Assembly (NCBI RefSeq): GCF_018320785.1
Contig: NC_054882.1
Coordinates: 26,788,719 to 26,852,718 of the forward strand
Direction of reading: 5' to 3'
From: Cheilinus undulatus
Lineage: Eukaryota; Chordata; Actinopteri; Labriformes; Labridae
Length of the DNA: 64,000 nucleotides
Part shown: piece after piece, positions 33,501-44,200 of the stretch
How the letters are laid out: the number at the start of each line of letters is the position of its first letter
How positions within the stretch are numbered: position 1 is the first letter of the stretch
Translations under genes and position numbers: made by a program
Notes under the pieces: model-generated
Database searches by the model: none
What the model was told of the DNA's origin: nothing
Seen by the model: only the letters and a program-made list of their open reading frames with translations

Positions 33501-36500
33501 GTGATGTAACAGAGTAGGAAAAAAATGTTTCTCCCTGTGGTTAAATATAATGGATAACCACCAAAAGTAGGGCGGGGTATTTCCCAAAGCTTCAAAATAT
33601 GATACGTATTGGAATGCATGTTGATTTGGGATAATAAACATGATGCAACAAACATGCCCCACACAGACTTCACCACAGCAGCTGTTCTTTATTGTAGAGC
33701 AGGAGTGTCCAAACTATGGCCCTGGGGCCTTATGTGGACTGTGGCCCACTATTACCGGTACCCAAAAATTATTTAAATTAAATTAAATTAAATGAAAAAT
33801 GGCCCTTAATAGAGCATGAAGCTTGTGCTACAATGTATTATTCTTCTTAGTTTCGAAACAAAGCAGTGCTACCATGTTAATACTGTAAACAAACATTTTG
33901 ACAAGGAGAAATAGCTGTTTTTTCAGAACTTAATTGAGATGACACTATAAATAGTAAAAATATTTGCAACTAAAACAATAAAGATATCTTGAATGACCTA
34001 AAGTATTACAGCAGCAAATAGCAACACCAATGATGTTCCAGGGCGGGGCCAGTGGTAGCCAGAGCTGCTTAGGGCCCCCTGAAATCTGATTGGCCTCCTC
34101 AAAATCCTTAAAATGATTGACCATTTGCCTTGTCAACTTTCAACTAGCCATTTAAGCATACCCAATCACTCAGTATATCTTAACCAACATTGCATTGGTT
34201 TTACTCTTAACTAACTTTACTTACTTCTTGGACACCCCTGTAGTAGAGGATAACAGAAAAGATATAGTTTAAAGGTTCTTACACTTCAAAACACTTAGAT
34301 TCAGAACCTCATAGATCTGAGTAAATGAAAATAGTCTAGTTATAGTCACTTTGATTAAAAATGTGCTGAAGAAGTGTTGTGAAGTGACAGCAGCTGCTCT
34401 CTGTGTGGGCATGGGCTCATGGTTTACACCCCTTCACCTTAGATTTCTCCTGCTAACTGGTCTACACTGAAGTTTTTCACCTCTCTCTTTCTTCTCGCTG
34501 AGTCTCCATCTGTAGAAGTTGTTCAATTTACTCTGGCTAATTAAAGTACCCAGTCGAAGCCACAGCACACAGGACGTCATCATCACTTGCTGCCCGCAGA
34601 CACAAACAGCTGACTACGTACACTGAGGTGGAAGAGCACATAGCCAGTAACTGAAGCTTGCATTGCAAAATAGGGCCAAACACAGAGGCTTCCTGGGTGA
34701 AAATAAAATGCTTAAAAAATGTTCCGATATAGCGTACAACTGAGCCAGCATTTCTGGCTCATTTTTACCTTAATCTCTCAAAATTATGCAGACAAACTGT
34801 ACCTGTCTGCTAGCTATATAGCCTAGCTTCCTCCAACGCGTCCTGTTTGAGGAGTCAACACTCACTAAAATCACTAGAGGCCAATGCCACTTTCATTGCC
34901 AAATACCTCATATAACTCAACTTCAAAAATACAGAAATATCCATTGAAGGCCCTGACTTGGCTCTACGTCTGTTAAGATATGAAGCTAATAAAGTTAGCT
35001 AAACATGCTTGTGTTTTTTTTTTTTTTTTTAATCAGAGGCCATTCCTTCATTGTCTTTCCATCCCAGTGGGAAGTGGAGGAATGATCACTTCATACCATT
35101 TGAGTATGACAGATGACATTTACACATTTTTAAAATCTCTTAACCACTTTAATTATCAGGATTAGCATCTTGTTGCTATAAAACGTACCACTTTCTCATT
35201 CAGTGGTAGAAGACGCCAGAGGTCGCACCCAGAGTTTACGCAAGGTATCATGAGGGCTAGGAAAAGATGCTATGGCTACCTAGCTAGCTCTGCCATTAGA
35301 TAGTCTGTGTAGTCACAAGGAATTATGGGGAAGTTGGGTACAATACTTAAAAATTCTGGCCATACAATTTTTTTTTGAACACAAAATTGAAATAGCCTAT
35401 TTTTGTTTGATGTAATTTTGGGCTGTGTGTTGTTTACTGCCATTTTTGGCATGGTTAGCTTGCAGCATTAACATTAGCATTAACATTAGCATTAGCATTA
35501 GCATTAGAAGGCATGAAAAGTATCACAGTTTGGGTATTTGATTGATTGTTTCTGACCTTATTGTCCTAGGTGGGAGGCTCTTCTCTAAGCTGAACAAACT
35601 AAGGAACGAGAAGGCTAAGGAACACCCAGAGTGCTTCACCGCTGGGCAGCCAAGCATCAAAATGAAGACCAGCTACACCTCACCTTCAATCAGCACAGAC
35701 TACCAGCACAACACTGGAGAAGGCACAAGAGTTAAGCTAAGTGATGAGAGTGCTGATACTGACTTTCCCACCTCATGGGACGAGACTCAGCAGCTTGTGG
35801 AAAGCTGCGGCACTCACTCTTACATCGAAGAGACGGGCTGTCTGCAGAACAAACGCTCCGCGGCTTCATTTTATACCAAGCTAGAAAGGCTAACCCTGCA
35901 TACTGGCCCCACAAGAGCGCAGGTCAACACCCACATCCATCCACCAGCTCCCAGTTTGTGTTTGCATTCTGGTGAAACTCAGGAACAGCCCGCTCTTCCT
36001 CTGTCTTGCGCTCGTGTCAGTCAGGCCCTTAACACCATGTCAGGCCTGCATGCGAAGAAGGCCGGGATGGGACTGACGGAATGCAGCTCTGAGTTTGAAG
36101 TGGCTTGGAAAGCTGCTGAACCAGCACAAAACTGTGAGAAAATCAACCCCTATGCAGTAACTGATAGTCATTCACTTAACTTAATAGGACCAACATCACC
36201 TCATACCAACCAGACCTCATTGACAAAAGCAGGATCACCCAGCAGTGAATATAACGGTTTGAGTTCCTCCCCAGCCATTTTACATCTTCCTCTCCATTGC
36301 CAAACCCAAATTCGAGGCAGGGCTTCATGGGACACCAATGGCTCCCACCAAGGGTCTGTTTTGACTGGTCATGCCACAGAAATGGTTACAGACTCAAAGC
36401 AGGAAAGCAGCCCAACCAGCGAGGAAAGAAACGGGATGGTAGTCGTCAAAAGTACAGACAGAGCAGTATTTTCTGAACACACGGACTCACAGATTTCTGT

Positions 36501-39500
36501 AGAGAGCCATTGGACTTCCTCTTCCTCCCTCTGTCACAGCTTTGCAGCAAAACAGGGGACATTTTTAGGGGTCCAACTGGCCCTCTCAGGGGACATGTAC
36601 AAAGGTGGAACAAGCTCAAAAGATGGTGTAGAGGAGGCATGTGAATTAAGTCCAAAAGAGAAGGTACCACCTACAAAAGAGCGCTCATTCATGAGCTGGT
36701 TTTCCTCCAACACTGCTGAAGCCCTGCCCCACAGGAAGACAGAGGATGTTGTCCTCAAATCAGAGGGATCAGAGGGACAGGGGGAAGATCAGATCATAGA
36801 AGTAGACGGCTGGTGCCACCTGCCTCGGTTTCCTATGAAGCCCTCCAGGCCTGCAGAAAAGACCATGCAGACTTGTTGGGGGCTTCCAGAAGCGGAGGTG
36901 CGTGTCTGGGGGGCTCAGATCCTTCTGGCACTGGAGAGTCTGCATCAGCAAGGCATCCTGTGTCGGGATCTCAACCCGAGAAATGTGCTGCTTACCAGCA
37001 ATGGTGAGTTTATAGAGTTTCCTTTAAGATCGATGTGGGAAACTGAAATTTACTGAAGCCTTAAGCAGAGGTTTCTATCAATTTTATTCAAATTGTTATG
37101 ACCAGATCTTGATTGATTTATCTCATACACAAAATTAAGCTTAACTTTGCTTATTAGAGTCGGTGCTGCAGCATGCAATGCCACTGATTTGGCCTGTCGC
37201 AGTTTTTTTTTTTCCAGATTACAAGAAAATTATCTGACATCATGAGAATACCAGGTTTATTATCTAATAGTAATGAGTAAAATTAACTTGTTATCCAGAA
37301 AGGTTGGGACATTGTGTTAAAAATATAAAAAACAAATGTGATTACTTCAAGACATTTAAAGCCTATAGCTGATCAAAAAAAGCTCAGACATCATAATGTG
37401 ACACCTTTCTTTAAATGTTGCACTATTTTTCAGTTAAGATTGGTGAATCTCTTCCTATCCTTTCTCAGACAGACTTCGCCTCTCTGAGATTCTATTTTTA
37501 TACCCAGTCATGTGACTAAGTTGTTGGCCCTGATTTATTGTGCTCAGCAGTGCCAGGGTTAGTGCCGTTGCCTCGCTTAAGAAGGTTCCTGTGCAGAATC
37601 CCTGTTGGACAGGCCCTTTCTGTGAGGAGTTTGCATATTCTCCCTGTGTATTTGTAGTTCTCTTCAGGTACTCTGGCTATCACATAAAAATACATGCTTG
37701 TTAGATTAATTGGTGACTAAATTGCCCATAAATGTGAGTGTGTGACTGTTTTTTTGTCTCATTATGTCAGCCCTGTGACTGACTGGCGACCAGTCCAGAG
37801 TGTACTTTGTTTACTTATATATGCATTTACATATTTATTGTAAGGGACAGTGCACATTAATGAACATGGACATGTAAATGCGCCAGACTGCAGTCAGGCT
37901 AATTCCCATCTGTAGCCTCTGGCAGGTAGGTGGTATACATATAAAAGTGTACATCAAGCATGTACATAATGAAAATAAAAAATATACATAACATCAGACA
38001 ACACATAGAGACTAAACAAAGACCTATACAACAATGCAGAAGGCGGATTTATTCGCTTAAGACTGACTAGGAATAAAGTGTCCATTACACTTATAGTGCA
38101 TAAGGCAGATGGTAAAGTGTTAATGTAATGCACATGATTATAAATGTGCTTGAGGAAACACATTTGCCCTTGGCCTGTTTATTTAAAAGTGCTCAATTTA
38201 ATTGCACATATCCCTATTGCACATAATTTGCATATAAAGATGTGTTTATGCATGTATTATTACACAGGGAAAGCATACATAACTGTATCTATGTATGCAA
38301 TATTGCACAAAAGATGCATACATAGTTATATGTAAGTATGTAGGCATGGAGATAATTAGGTGGTTAAGCATGGTAACAACTCTCCTGCCCAATGACGGCT
38401 GGAATCGTCTCTAGCCTTTGTGACTCTGTAGGGAGTAGCAGTAAAGTTAATGAATGCATCGATGGCTGTCCCACCAGATTTTTTCTTTCAGCATTCAACT
38501 TTTCTGCTCTTTTGTTGCTACTGTACTAATTTTTATGAAAGGTATTGTGAGCATAATATTTAAAAAGGTCATATATTTTCCCCCAAATTATGAGATCACT
38601 TGGTTTCAGCATTTTCAAAGCTTTATTTTGGGACTTTTTGCCTTTAAGGTACAGATAGTAAAGCAGCTGAAGTCAGAAACAAGGAGTGAATGACAGGCAA
38701 TGGAAGACCAACAAACTGGATGAGCTGTGTAGCGCAACATTACAGCAAGGCCATCTGTGCCCCTCACTTTTGACATTTGACATGCTGCTTTTGTGTTTTT
38801 TAATGCAATATGGTATTTCAATAGTTTAAAACAATCACATTATATTTTTACATTTTGAACACTGTATCCCAACTTTTTAGGCAATAGGGCTTTAGAAAAA
38901 TTAGTTGTTAGCACTTTGAATTCATGGTAAAACCAGCATGTTATCTTGAACTAAGACAAATAAGTCCAGATCTTATAAAGACATATACCTCACAGAATGA
39001 ATAAAATATACTAATGTGTGTCTGCTCAGGGCTTCTGTAGCTATAAGATTCTGATTAAATGTGATGTTTTCACAGGAAAGGTGTGTTTGACATTTTTCGG
39101 CCAGTGGAGTGAGGTTCAGTCAGAGATTTGCTCCAAAGCCATGGACCAGATGTACTGTGCTCCAGGTAAAAGCTGCCTTCACTGGACTCAAAGAAGTTCT
39201 TTGGTGTAAGGTGCCACCTAGTGGCAGGATTTAAATGCCTCAATTCTGTTGAAAATGCAGTACTGCCCACAAAGACAGGGTTATTTTCAGAGCTGTTTTG
39301 AGATACAAACTAAATCTAAAATCATGTGATTGCATGTTGACAGAGATCGGTGGGGTATCCAGAGTGACTGAGGCGTGTGATTGGTGGAGTCTGGGAGCTT
39401 TGCTGTTTGAGCTCCTCACAGGAATGGTAAGTGACAGATTTTAGTAGTAAACTGATTTGCATCATTCATGAAAAAACTACAACACTGTCATGTTTTCTTT

Positions 39501-39833
39501 GCCTGCAGCCACTCTGGCAGCTCCATCCAGCAGGAATCCACTCCCACACCCAGCTGCTCATCCCCGACCACCTGAGCACAGCAGCTGCGTCTCTGCTCAC
39601 TGAGGTCAGATCTTAGGCTTCAAACACCCTCAAGGATTCTGTTCTCCATCAATTACACACAGCAACATTCACTCAGTGGAATCTGAATTGATGTCTCTGT
39701 CCTTCTTTATTCTGCCCCATAGCTGCTTCAGTTTGACGCAGGCTATCGTCTGGGTTCTGGAGGTGGAGGTGTCAGCGACATCAAGTGTCACCCTTTCTTC
39801 AGCGCCATCTCCTGGAAAGCTCTGAGCTGTTAG
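27585..39833 (+). CDS. rps6kl1: Ribosomal protein S6 kinase-like 1 (MIT-domain pseudokinase)
   Basis: Ten coding exons: 27585-27720, 27921-28045, 29509-29601, 31767-31814, 33071-33203, 35570-37003, 39076-39165, 39344-39426, 39509-39604 and 39723-39833. They join in frame to 782 residues with GT-AG introns. Residues 1-80 ([18 protein letters not shown]...[14 protein letters not shown], then [20 protein letters not shown]) are an MIT domain, which in this family binds ESCRT-III-type tails on endosomes. The kinase-like domain has a VVK lysine (about 134) and [15 protein letters not shown] ~420-residue low-complexity insert sits in the 1.4-kb exon. Then come LCRDLNPRN (about 642-650) and TFFGQWSEV (about 662-670). 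The catalytic lysine of HRDLK is Asn and the DFG aspartate is Phe, so it is probably kinase-dead, as is human RPS6KL1 (CRDLHPGN, YFGQW). The exon-1/2 junction codes Leu where human has Val. Confidence 0.93.
28850..29115. repeat. gctaa/agctac short tandem repeat with shared flank
   Basis: A run of tagctaaagct/tagctacat words within RPS6KL1 intron 2. Its right flank (gagtgttttcacggagaac, then tttttcatgtaagcag) is the reverse complement, with changes, of 9240-9300. The two loci are therefore inverted copies of one dispersed element. Confidence 0.55.
29862..31115 (+). mobile_element. Tc1-like transposon in RPS6KL1 intron 3, nearly whole
   Basis: The ends read CACTGCCTGGCCAAAAAA and, reversed, CACTGCCTGGCCAAAAACA, flanked by TA at 29860-29861 and 31116-31117. 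The length of 1254 bases is normal for Tc1. It contains one transposase frame (30020-31066) in the host gene's orientation. This copy looks much younger than the mariner element at 12731. Confidence 0.9.
30020..31066 (+). pseudogene. Tc1 transposase, same frame throughout with three premature stops
   Basis: The frame from the ATG at 30020 to the TAG at 31064-31066 spans 348 codons without a shift. It is interrupted by in-frame stops at 30194 (TAG), 30800 (TAG) and 30881 (TGA, where the family has Trp). The N-terminal paired-like DNA-binding part is at about 30030-30420 (ending [12 protein letters not shown]). The DDE catalytic region shows [18 protein letters not shown] and [14 protein letters not shown], so the DD34E residues are present. 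Because of the stops it is not expected to make active transposase. Confidence 0.85.
31125..31640 (-). repeat. Dispersed repeat, inverted relative to the copy near 56300
   Basis: Its core, ccaagggcataatgggaaaa, is the exact reverse complement of the core at 56498-56520. Flanking blocks also pair in reverse (caacaacaatccat versus tggattgttgtttttg; agtgactaactc versus gatagtgactaact). It ends with agttaaat and agagtgt words typical of a teleost MITE-like family. No coding sequence. Confidence 0.5.
32090..32271 (+). mobile_element. tRNA-derived SINE with a 15-bp target-site duplication
   Basis: The head has tRNA-like promoter boxes: an A-box-like gtagagatggttgagtgg and a B box ggttcgaatcc near 32143. 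The body is pyrimidine-rich and the tail is A-rich (aaaaataaatctttaaaaaa). Flanks are the same 15 bases, aaaaagaagcatcat, at 32075-32089 and 32272-32286. It sits in RPS6KL1 intron 4 in the sense direction. It is not a functional tRNA gene because the rest of the cloverleaf is not preserved. Confidence 0.8.
32610..32990. repeat. Teleost interspersed repeat tail
   Basis: The segment opens with ttcaattcaagtttatttgta and later contains agtgttttcagattgctctt and cagcttattccatagaac. I recognise these as phrases of an abundant fish interspersed repeat. Its family and ends were not determined. Confidence 0.45.
33700..34240. mobile_element. hAT/Charlie-type MITE in RPS6KL1 intron 5
   Basis: It starts CAGGAGTGTCCAA and its right end reverse-complements to CAGGGGTGTCCAA. 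The flanking 8-mers TTGTAGAG (33692-33699) and TAGTAGAG (34241-34248) match at 7 of 8 positions. The 541-base interior has no transposase, so it is non-autonomous. Confidence 0.75.
35464..35507. repeat. Hexamer microsatellite (cattag/cattaa)n
   Basis: About seven units of gcattag or acattag in a row, 60 bases upstream of the large RPS6KL1 exon. Confidence 0.8.
37285..38890. mobile_element. Partial mariner-family copy invaded by other repeats
   Basis: 37300-37530 shares phrases with 15260-15400 (gattggtgaatctctt, ttgcctctctgaga-like, tttatacccagtcatgt). The far end near 38860-38890 has a matching catcccaactttttaggcaa. Between them lie a SINE-like element (37545-37810) and a different interspersed repeat (37830-38450, acagtgcacattaatgaaca). 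It lies in RPS6KL1 intron 6. Confidence 0.5.
37545..37810 (+). mobile_element. SINE-like element, copy 1
   Basis: Phrases gtttgcatattctccctgtg, ttctcttcaggtactctggct, cttgttagattaattggtgac and gactggcgaccagtccagag occur in the same order as in the copy at 55325-55590. This is a very common teleost SINE-type repeat. No clear duplication was found at its ends. Confidence 0.6.
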
Positions 39834-39893
39834 CAGGAACAGCAGAAGCTCCATTGATACTCCCTGCTCGCTGTTAGACTGTGGTTAATCTGA

Positions 39894-39899
39894 ATTAAA
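39894..39899 (+). other. rps6kl1: Probable RPS6KL1 poly(A) signal
   Basis: ATTAAA lies 60 bases past the stop codon. The DLST 3' end points toward it from the other strand, about 0.7 kb away. Confidence 0.5.
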
Positions 39900-39909
39900 G
39901 CATCCTCAT

Positions 39910-40650
39910 ACGGCTGAATGGGTGCAGTGACAGATCCTGGTTTCCTTTGACTTTTGGGCTTCCACAAGAAAAATGACAAAATACACTGAAACAAGAACAA
40001 AAGTGATCATATGCCCCTTTTCACAGCATTTCGTATTTCTATCAAGACTTCACAAATGGGAATTTAAAGTTATATTCTGTTTTATCCATGCATATCACCC
40101 TTTGTTACCATGCATGAAAATTGAAACCAACAGACTCAGAAATATTTGGACCAACTCACAACAAATGTACAAATATAAGGAAATGAGGCAATAAATTGTA
40201 ACCTCTTCTCTATCCCTGGTATTTGGTCGATATGGGTAATCATTTTGTAATTTCTTAATTTTTTTTTATCAGCTGTTGAATCCAATTTGATCCAACATGT
40301 TCTCTAATAAATCATACAGTAGTATCTACTGTTTATTTAAGCTTGAGAACATTTTAAAATCAAATGTGTTTTAAAGTTTCTATCAAGACTTTATAAAAAA
40401 AAATCAGGAATAATTAAGTTGTACATCTCACGTTAAGGTAAAATCTTAATGTATAAGGTGAGAAACCGCAAGTTCAGGTCAGATTTATGTAAAAAAGGTA
40501 GTTAATATCATCTAGAAGCAGCCTCTTTAAAATTAAATTGTATTGAGTTTAGTTTATACAACATAAATCACTGTATTACACCATATGGAGATGACTACAG
40601 AGTGTTAACATGAAAGCACAAAAAATACAAAACAAAGGCAACAGTCAAGT
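39910..40650. other. Gap between the convergent 3' ends of RPS6KL1 and DLST
   Basis: AT-rich DNA with no recognised exon or element. It probably contains only transcript ends. Confidence 0.45.
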
Positions 40651-40672
40651 AATGCAGCTTTTATTTTTTTAA

Positions 40673-40684
40673 AACTTTATTTTC
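40673..40684 (-). other. dlst: Probable DLST poly(A) signal
   Basis: tttatt (AATAAA on the minus strand) occurs within aaactttattttc at about 40676, giving a 3' UTR of roughly 520 bases after the DLST stop at 41201-41203. Confidence 0.45.
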
Positions 40685-41200
40685 TTAAATAGTCTTTCTT
40701 ACACATCATATAGAGAATTATCCTCATTTTTGTAAAACAGATGACAATTTTTCCAGAGGGTTTCTTCACTTTGGACATTTTTTACATAGTGTTTCTTGGT
40801 TTCTGGCTGCATATGTTCTCATTGTTCTTCTCTCAACCAAAATAATCAAATGATACAATGCAGTTTATCCGTTTGATGTCCATCTTTTACGATATTTTTT
40901 CTGCTGAATGTAGAAAATGACACATGGCGAGTGGGTTATAGGATATCATTTTTTGATCTAGAGACCAGCACCACAGAAAACCCAGACCCCGACATTTGTC
41001 CACGTCAGAACTAAACCTTCCCAGAACCACCTGCCCTCCAAATGTCCAGTGCACAACCAAACTGTTCTCCAAAAATCCTCTTTTTCTACTTAACCAATAC
41101 AACAATACATTAACTGCAGTTACAGTAATGTTCATCGGGTGGAAATGGCCGCTGTTTGTGTAGGGTGATTTGTTTGGCTGGGCCTGGAGTTCACAAGGGC

Positions 41201-44200
41201 TCACATGTCAAGGAGCAGCACCCGGGGATCCTCCACCACTGACTTGATCTTGCGCAGGAAAGTGACGGCCTCTCTTCCGTCGATGAGACGATGGTCGTAC
41301 GTCAGGGCAACATACATCATGGGACGGATCTCCACCTGAGAGAGAGAGATAATCAGTGAGACTGGATTCTAATTCACTGAAGAGAAAATGAGGGAAAATC
41401 AAGCAGATTCTGTTTTGAGAGAGTATCTGGTCTGATAAATGCAACAAGGACACAGGCTTGTCAGACATATAAACTCCCTGTAAAGTAATAATCTGTATTT
41501 TAGGTTTGTTGTATGATAGCCGGCTGTGCTATGAACCACCAGGCCAAGTTTCAGTCATGAAAAACATTTCTAAGTTGAGCATAGATTTAAACACACCTTC
41601 AGCAGGTAAGATGTTTGTTCCTGCTGCATCTGGTTTGAGTGAAAAATAAAAAAGCACTCCAGCAATTAGCCTGCCCCCTGACCTTACAGGTAACTATAGC
41701 CAGAGCTGCCTGCCTTTGTGACAGGAATTTGTTTTCTGTCACCAAATATCAGCGTTTAGCTGGCTGTTTTTCAAAGAAGGCAGTGTTATAGTATAACAAC
41801 AGACTGTTTTGAGATAAGCCTGTAGCAAGGGGGGGGGGGCTGTGTTTGCCTTGCGCAAATTAAACGTAGCTTCTAAAGTGGTGAAAAACTTTCTGTCTAA
41901 ATCCAAAATTCAGTCACACAGAGAGATCTGAGTTTTCACATTTTTACTGCAACCTTATTCTAATATATCTAGTTTTTTAGGTGTAAACTTTGGATTTCAC
42001 TTCACAGGGACTTTAACCATTACTTACATCTCCAAAGTTTTAGCTACGTAAGTGGTCAAAATGGACATTTTAAGACCAAGCTGAAGAACTAAACAATTAA
42101 ATTAACCATGCATTCAGAAATATATACATTCAGGAAAAGTCGATATTTTCCTTGGAAAAACCTTTGTGTTAACTTATTTTCAACCAAGGTTAGTACAAAT
42201 ATTACACTTTTTAGTAAAATGTTTAAAACATATATATAAAATACACTGATCATTATTGTAATTTCATTCTGCATTTTCAGTAAAAAGCATCAATTCAATA
42301 AGTCCATAAGTTGCTGCAATGATAATAATGAAGAATGTTTCAGGTGTTTTCTCCAGATCTTGAATTTTCTTCTTAATCAATGCATGGTAACAATGCTGCT
42401 TTTCCGGTGACAAGACAGAAAGTTGTCAAGATCGAGAAATTGACTTCATTTCATGAAAACCAACATTTTAATCCAATAATAATGGCATACATGAGGTGAG
42501 ATCTCAAAAAAAAAATTGACAGATTTAAAAATTTACTCAAAAAAATAGGAAATACAATGCCTTTTCACATATACAATCCTGAAATTTTTAGGAAGTTTCC
42601 CATCTTGCTTGTTCACCACAGTAGAAGTTTTTCAGTAATCTGTCTGTCTGACAAAGAAGCGATAGGGAAGGGGAAATACCAGGGGGCAAGCAGGGACAAT
42701 TCTGGGTAAAGTCCTGAAGAAATATTCAGCTGTTTGCATTCAGACATGCAGCCCACCTGGGAAGTTATCAGGAGTTTTGAGTATGTCAAAAAAACAGCCT
42801 TAGGTATAAAAATGCATGGATGCATATCCTCTTAGGGCTTCCATAACAACACAACAAATTCTATCAGGATCTCCTCAAACACTGACAATGCCTACTAAAT
42901 TTACAACAGTTTTTCATGTTTCTAATATTGAAGCAACTCACCTTGCCACTGACTGCGACCGGCCTGTCAAAGATGCCATGCATGCCTAAAATAGCAGACT
43001 GTGGTGGATTGATGATAGGTGTGCCGAACATGGACCCAAACACGCCACCGTTACTGATGGTGAAGGTTCCTCCATCCATGTCTTCAACGGCCAGCTCATT
43101 CTTACGGGCCTGCAAGACAAAAAAACACCATCCTCAGGTTTTATCATGCCTATTATTGTAACATCTTAGAGCAGTGGTTCCCAATCTGGGGTCCAGGGAC
43201 CTCTAGGAGGTGCACACAGGACCCTGCCTGCTCTGGCATTTCCAAAATTAGTTGTATAAATACAGTTTATTATTTACAAAAAATATACTCCAATTCTGGC
43301 ATTTAAAAATGTGTTTATCTATGAAAAGAAACTTAAAATTCCTTAGTTTAAAAAGACTTACATTTTGACATTAGAAACTCAAAATAAATCAAGATTTCAA
43401 AATGAAAAATTAACAGTGTAAAGTCAAATTTACAAGAAAATACAACTTTAAAGTAAAAGAATATCTTTTTTCTCTTAAATTAACAACTTTTTAAACTTGC
43501 AGCACTTTAACAGATTCTCTTTATTTTTGTTTTCAACAGTTGCCCAAATACAGCGTTGTAAGAAAAGTTGGTTTATACATAGATCTTTCATCAAGACCAA
43601 GTGTAAGCAGGCCTGTTATATCGGGATTTTGTCAAAGAAAACCAATAAAGTTGGGGTGTATTTTTTTCAAGGAAGGCCTTGGTGGGGCTTATCTTTTCTT
43701 AGACACAAGTAGGTGGGGTTAAGGAAAAAAGGTTGGGAACTACCGTCTTAGAAGGTAAGAGTGAAACCAAGAATTGACAGATATTAGGACCACCCCTTTA
43801 CAACTTGTAATACTTAAAAATTAAAAAAAAAAAAATCTTACTTTTTCTCCCAGCAAATTGATGGCTTTCTCAATGTCTGCAAAGTTCATTCCCTCTACGT
43901 TTCGGATTACAGGAACCACCAGACCCTGAAAGAAAAGTCTGTTACTCAATTTTCTGCCGTCACATTAGTGAAAAGTGGACCACTGAACCCTTAACATTAC
44001 AACATAATGCACTTGTCTCACCTTTGGCGTGGCCACAGCTACACTAATGTCCACATATTCCCTGTACACAATCTCTTTGGTTGTGTCATCAATCACTGAA
44101 AACAAAGAGACGAGAACAAATAGGTTTACAGCCTTAAAAACATTATAGATTATATTACATTATAAAGATTATATATGTCATCTACTTTTCCTTTATGTGT

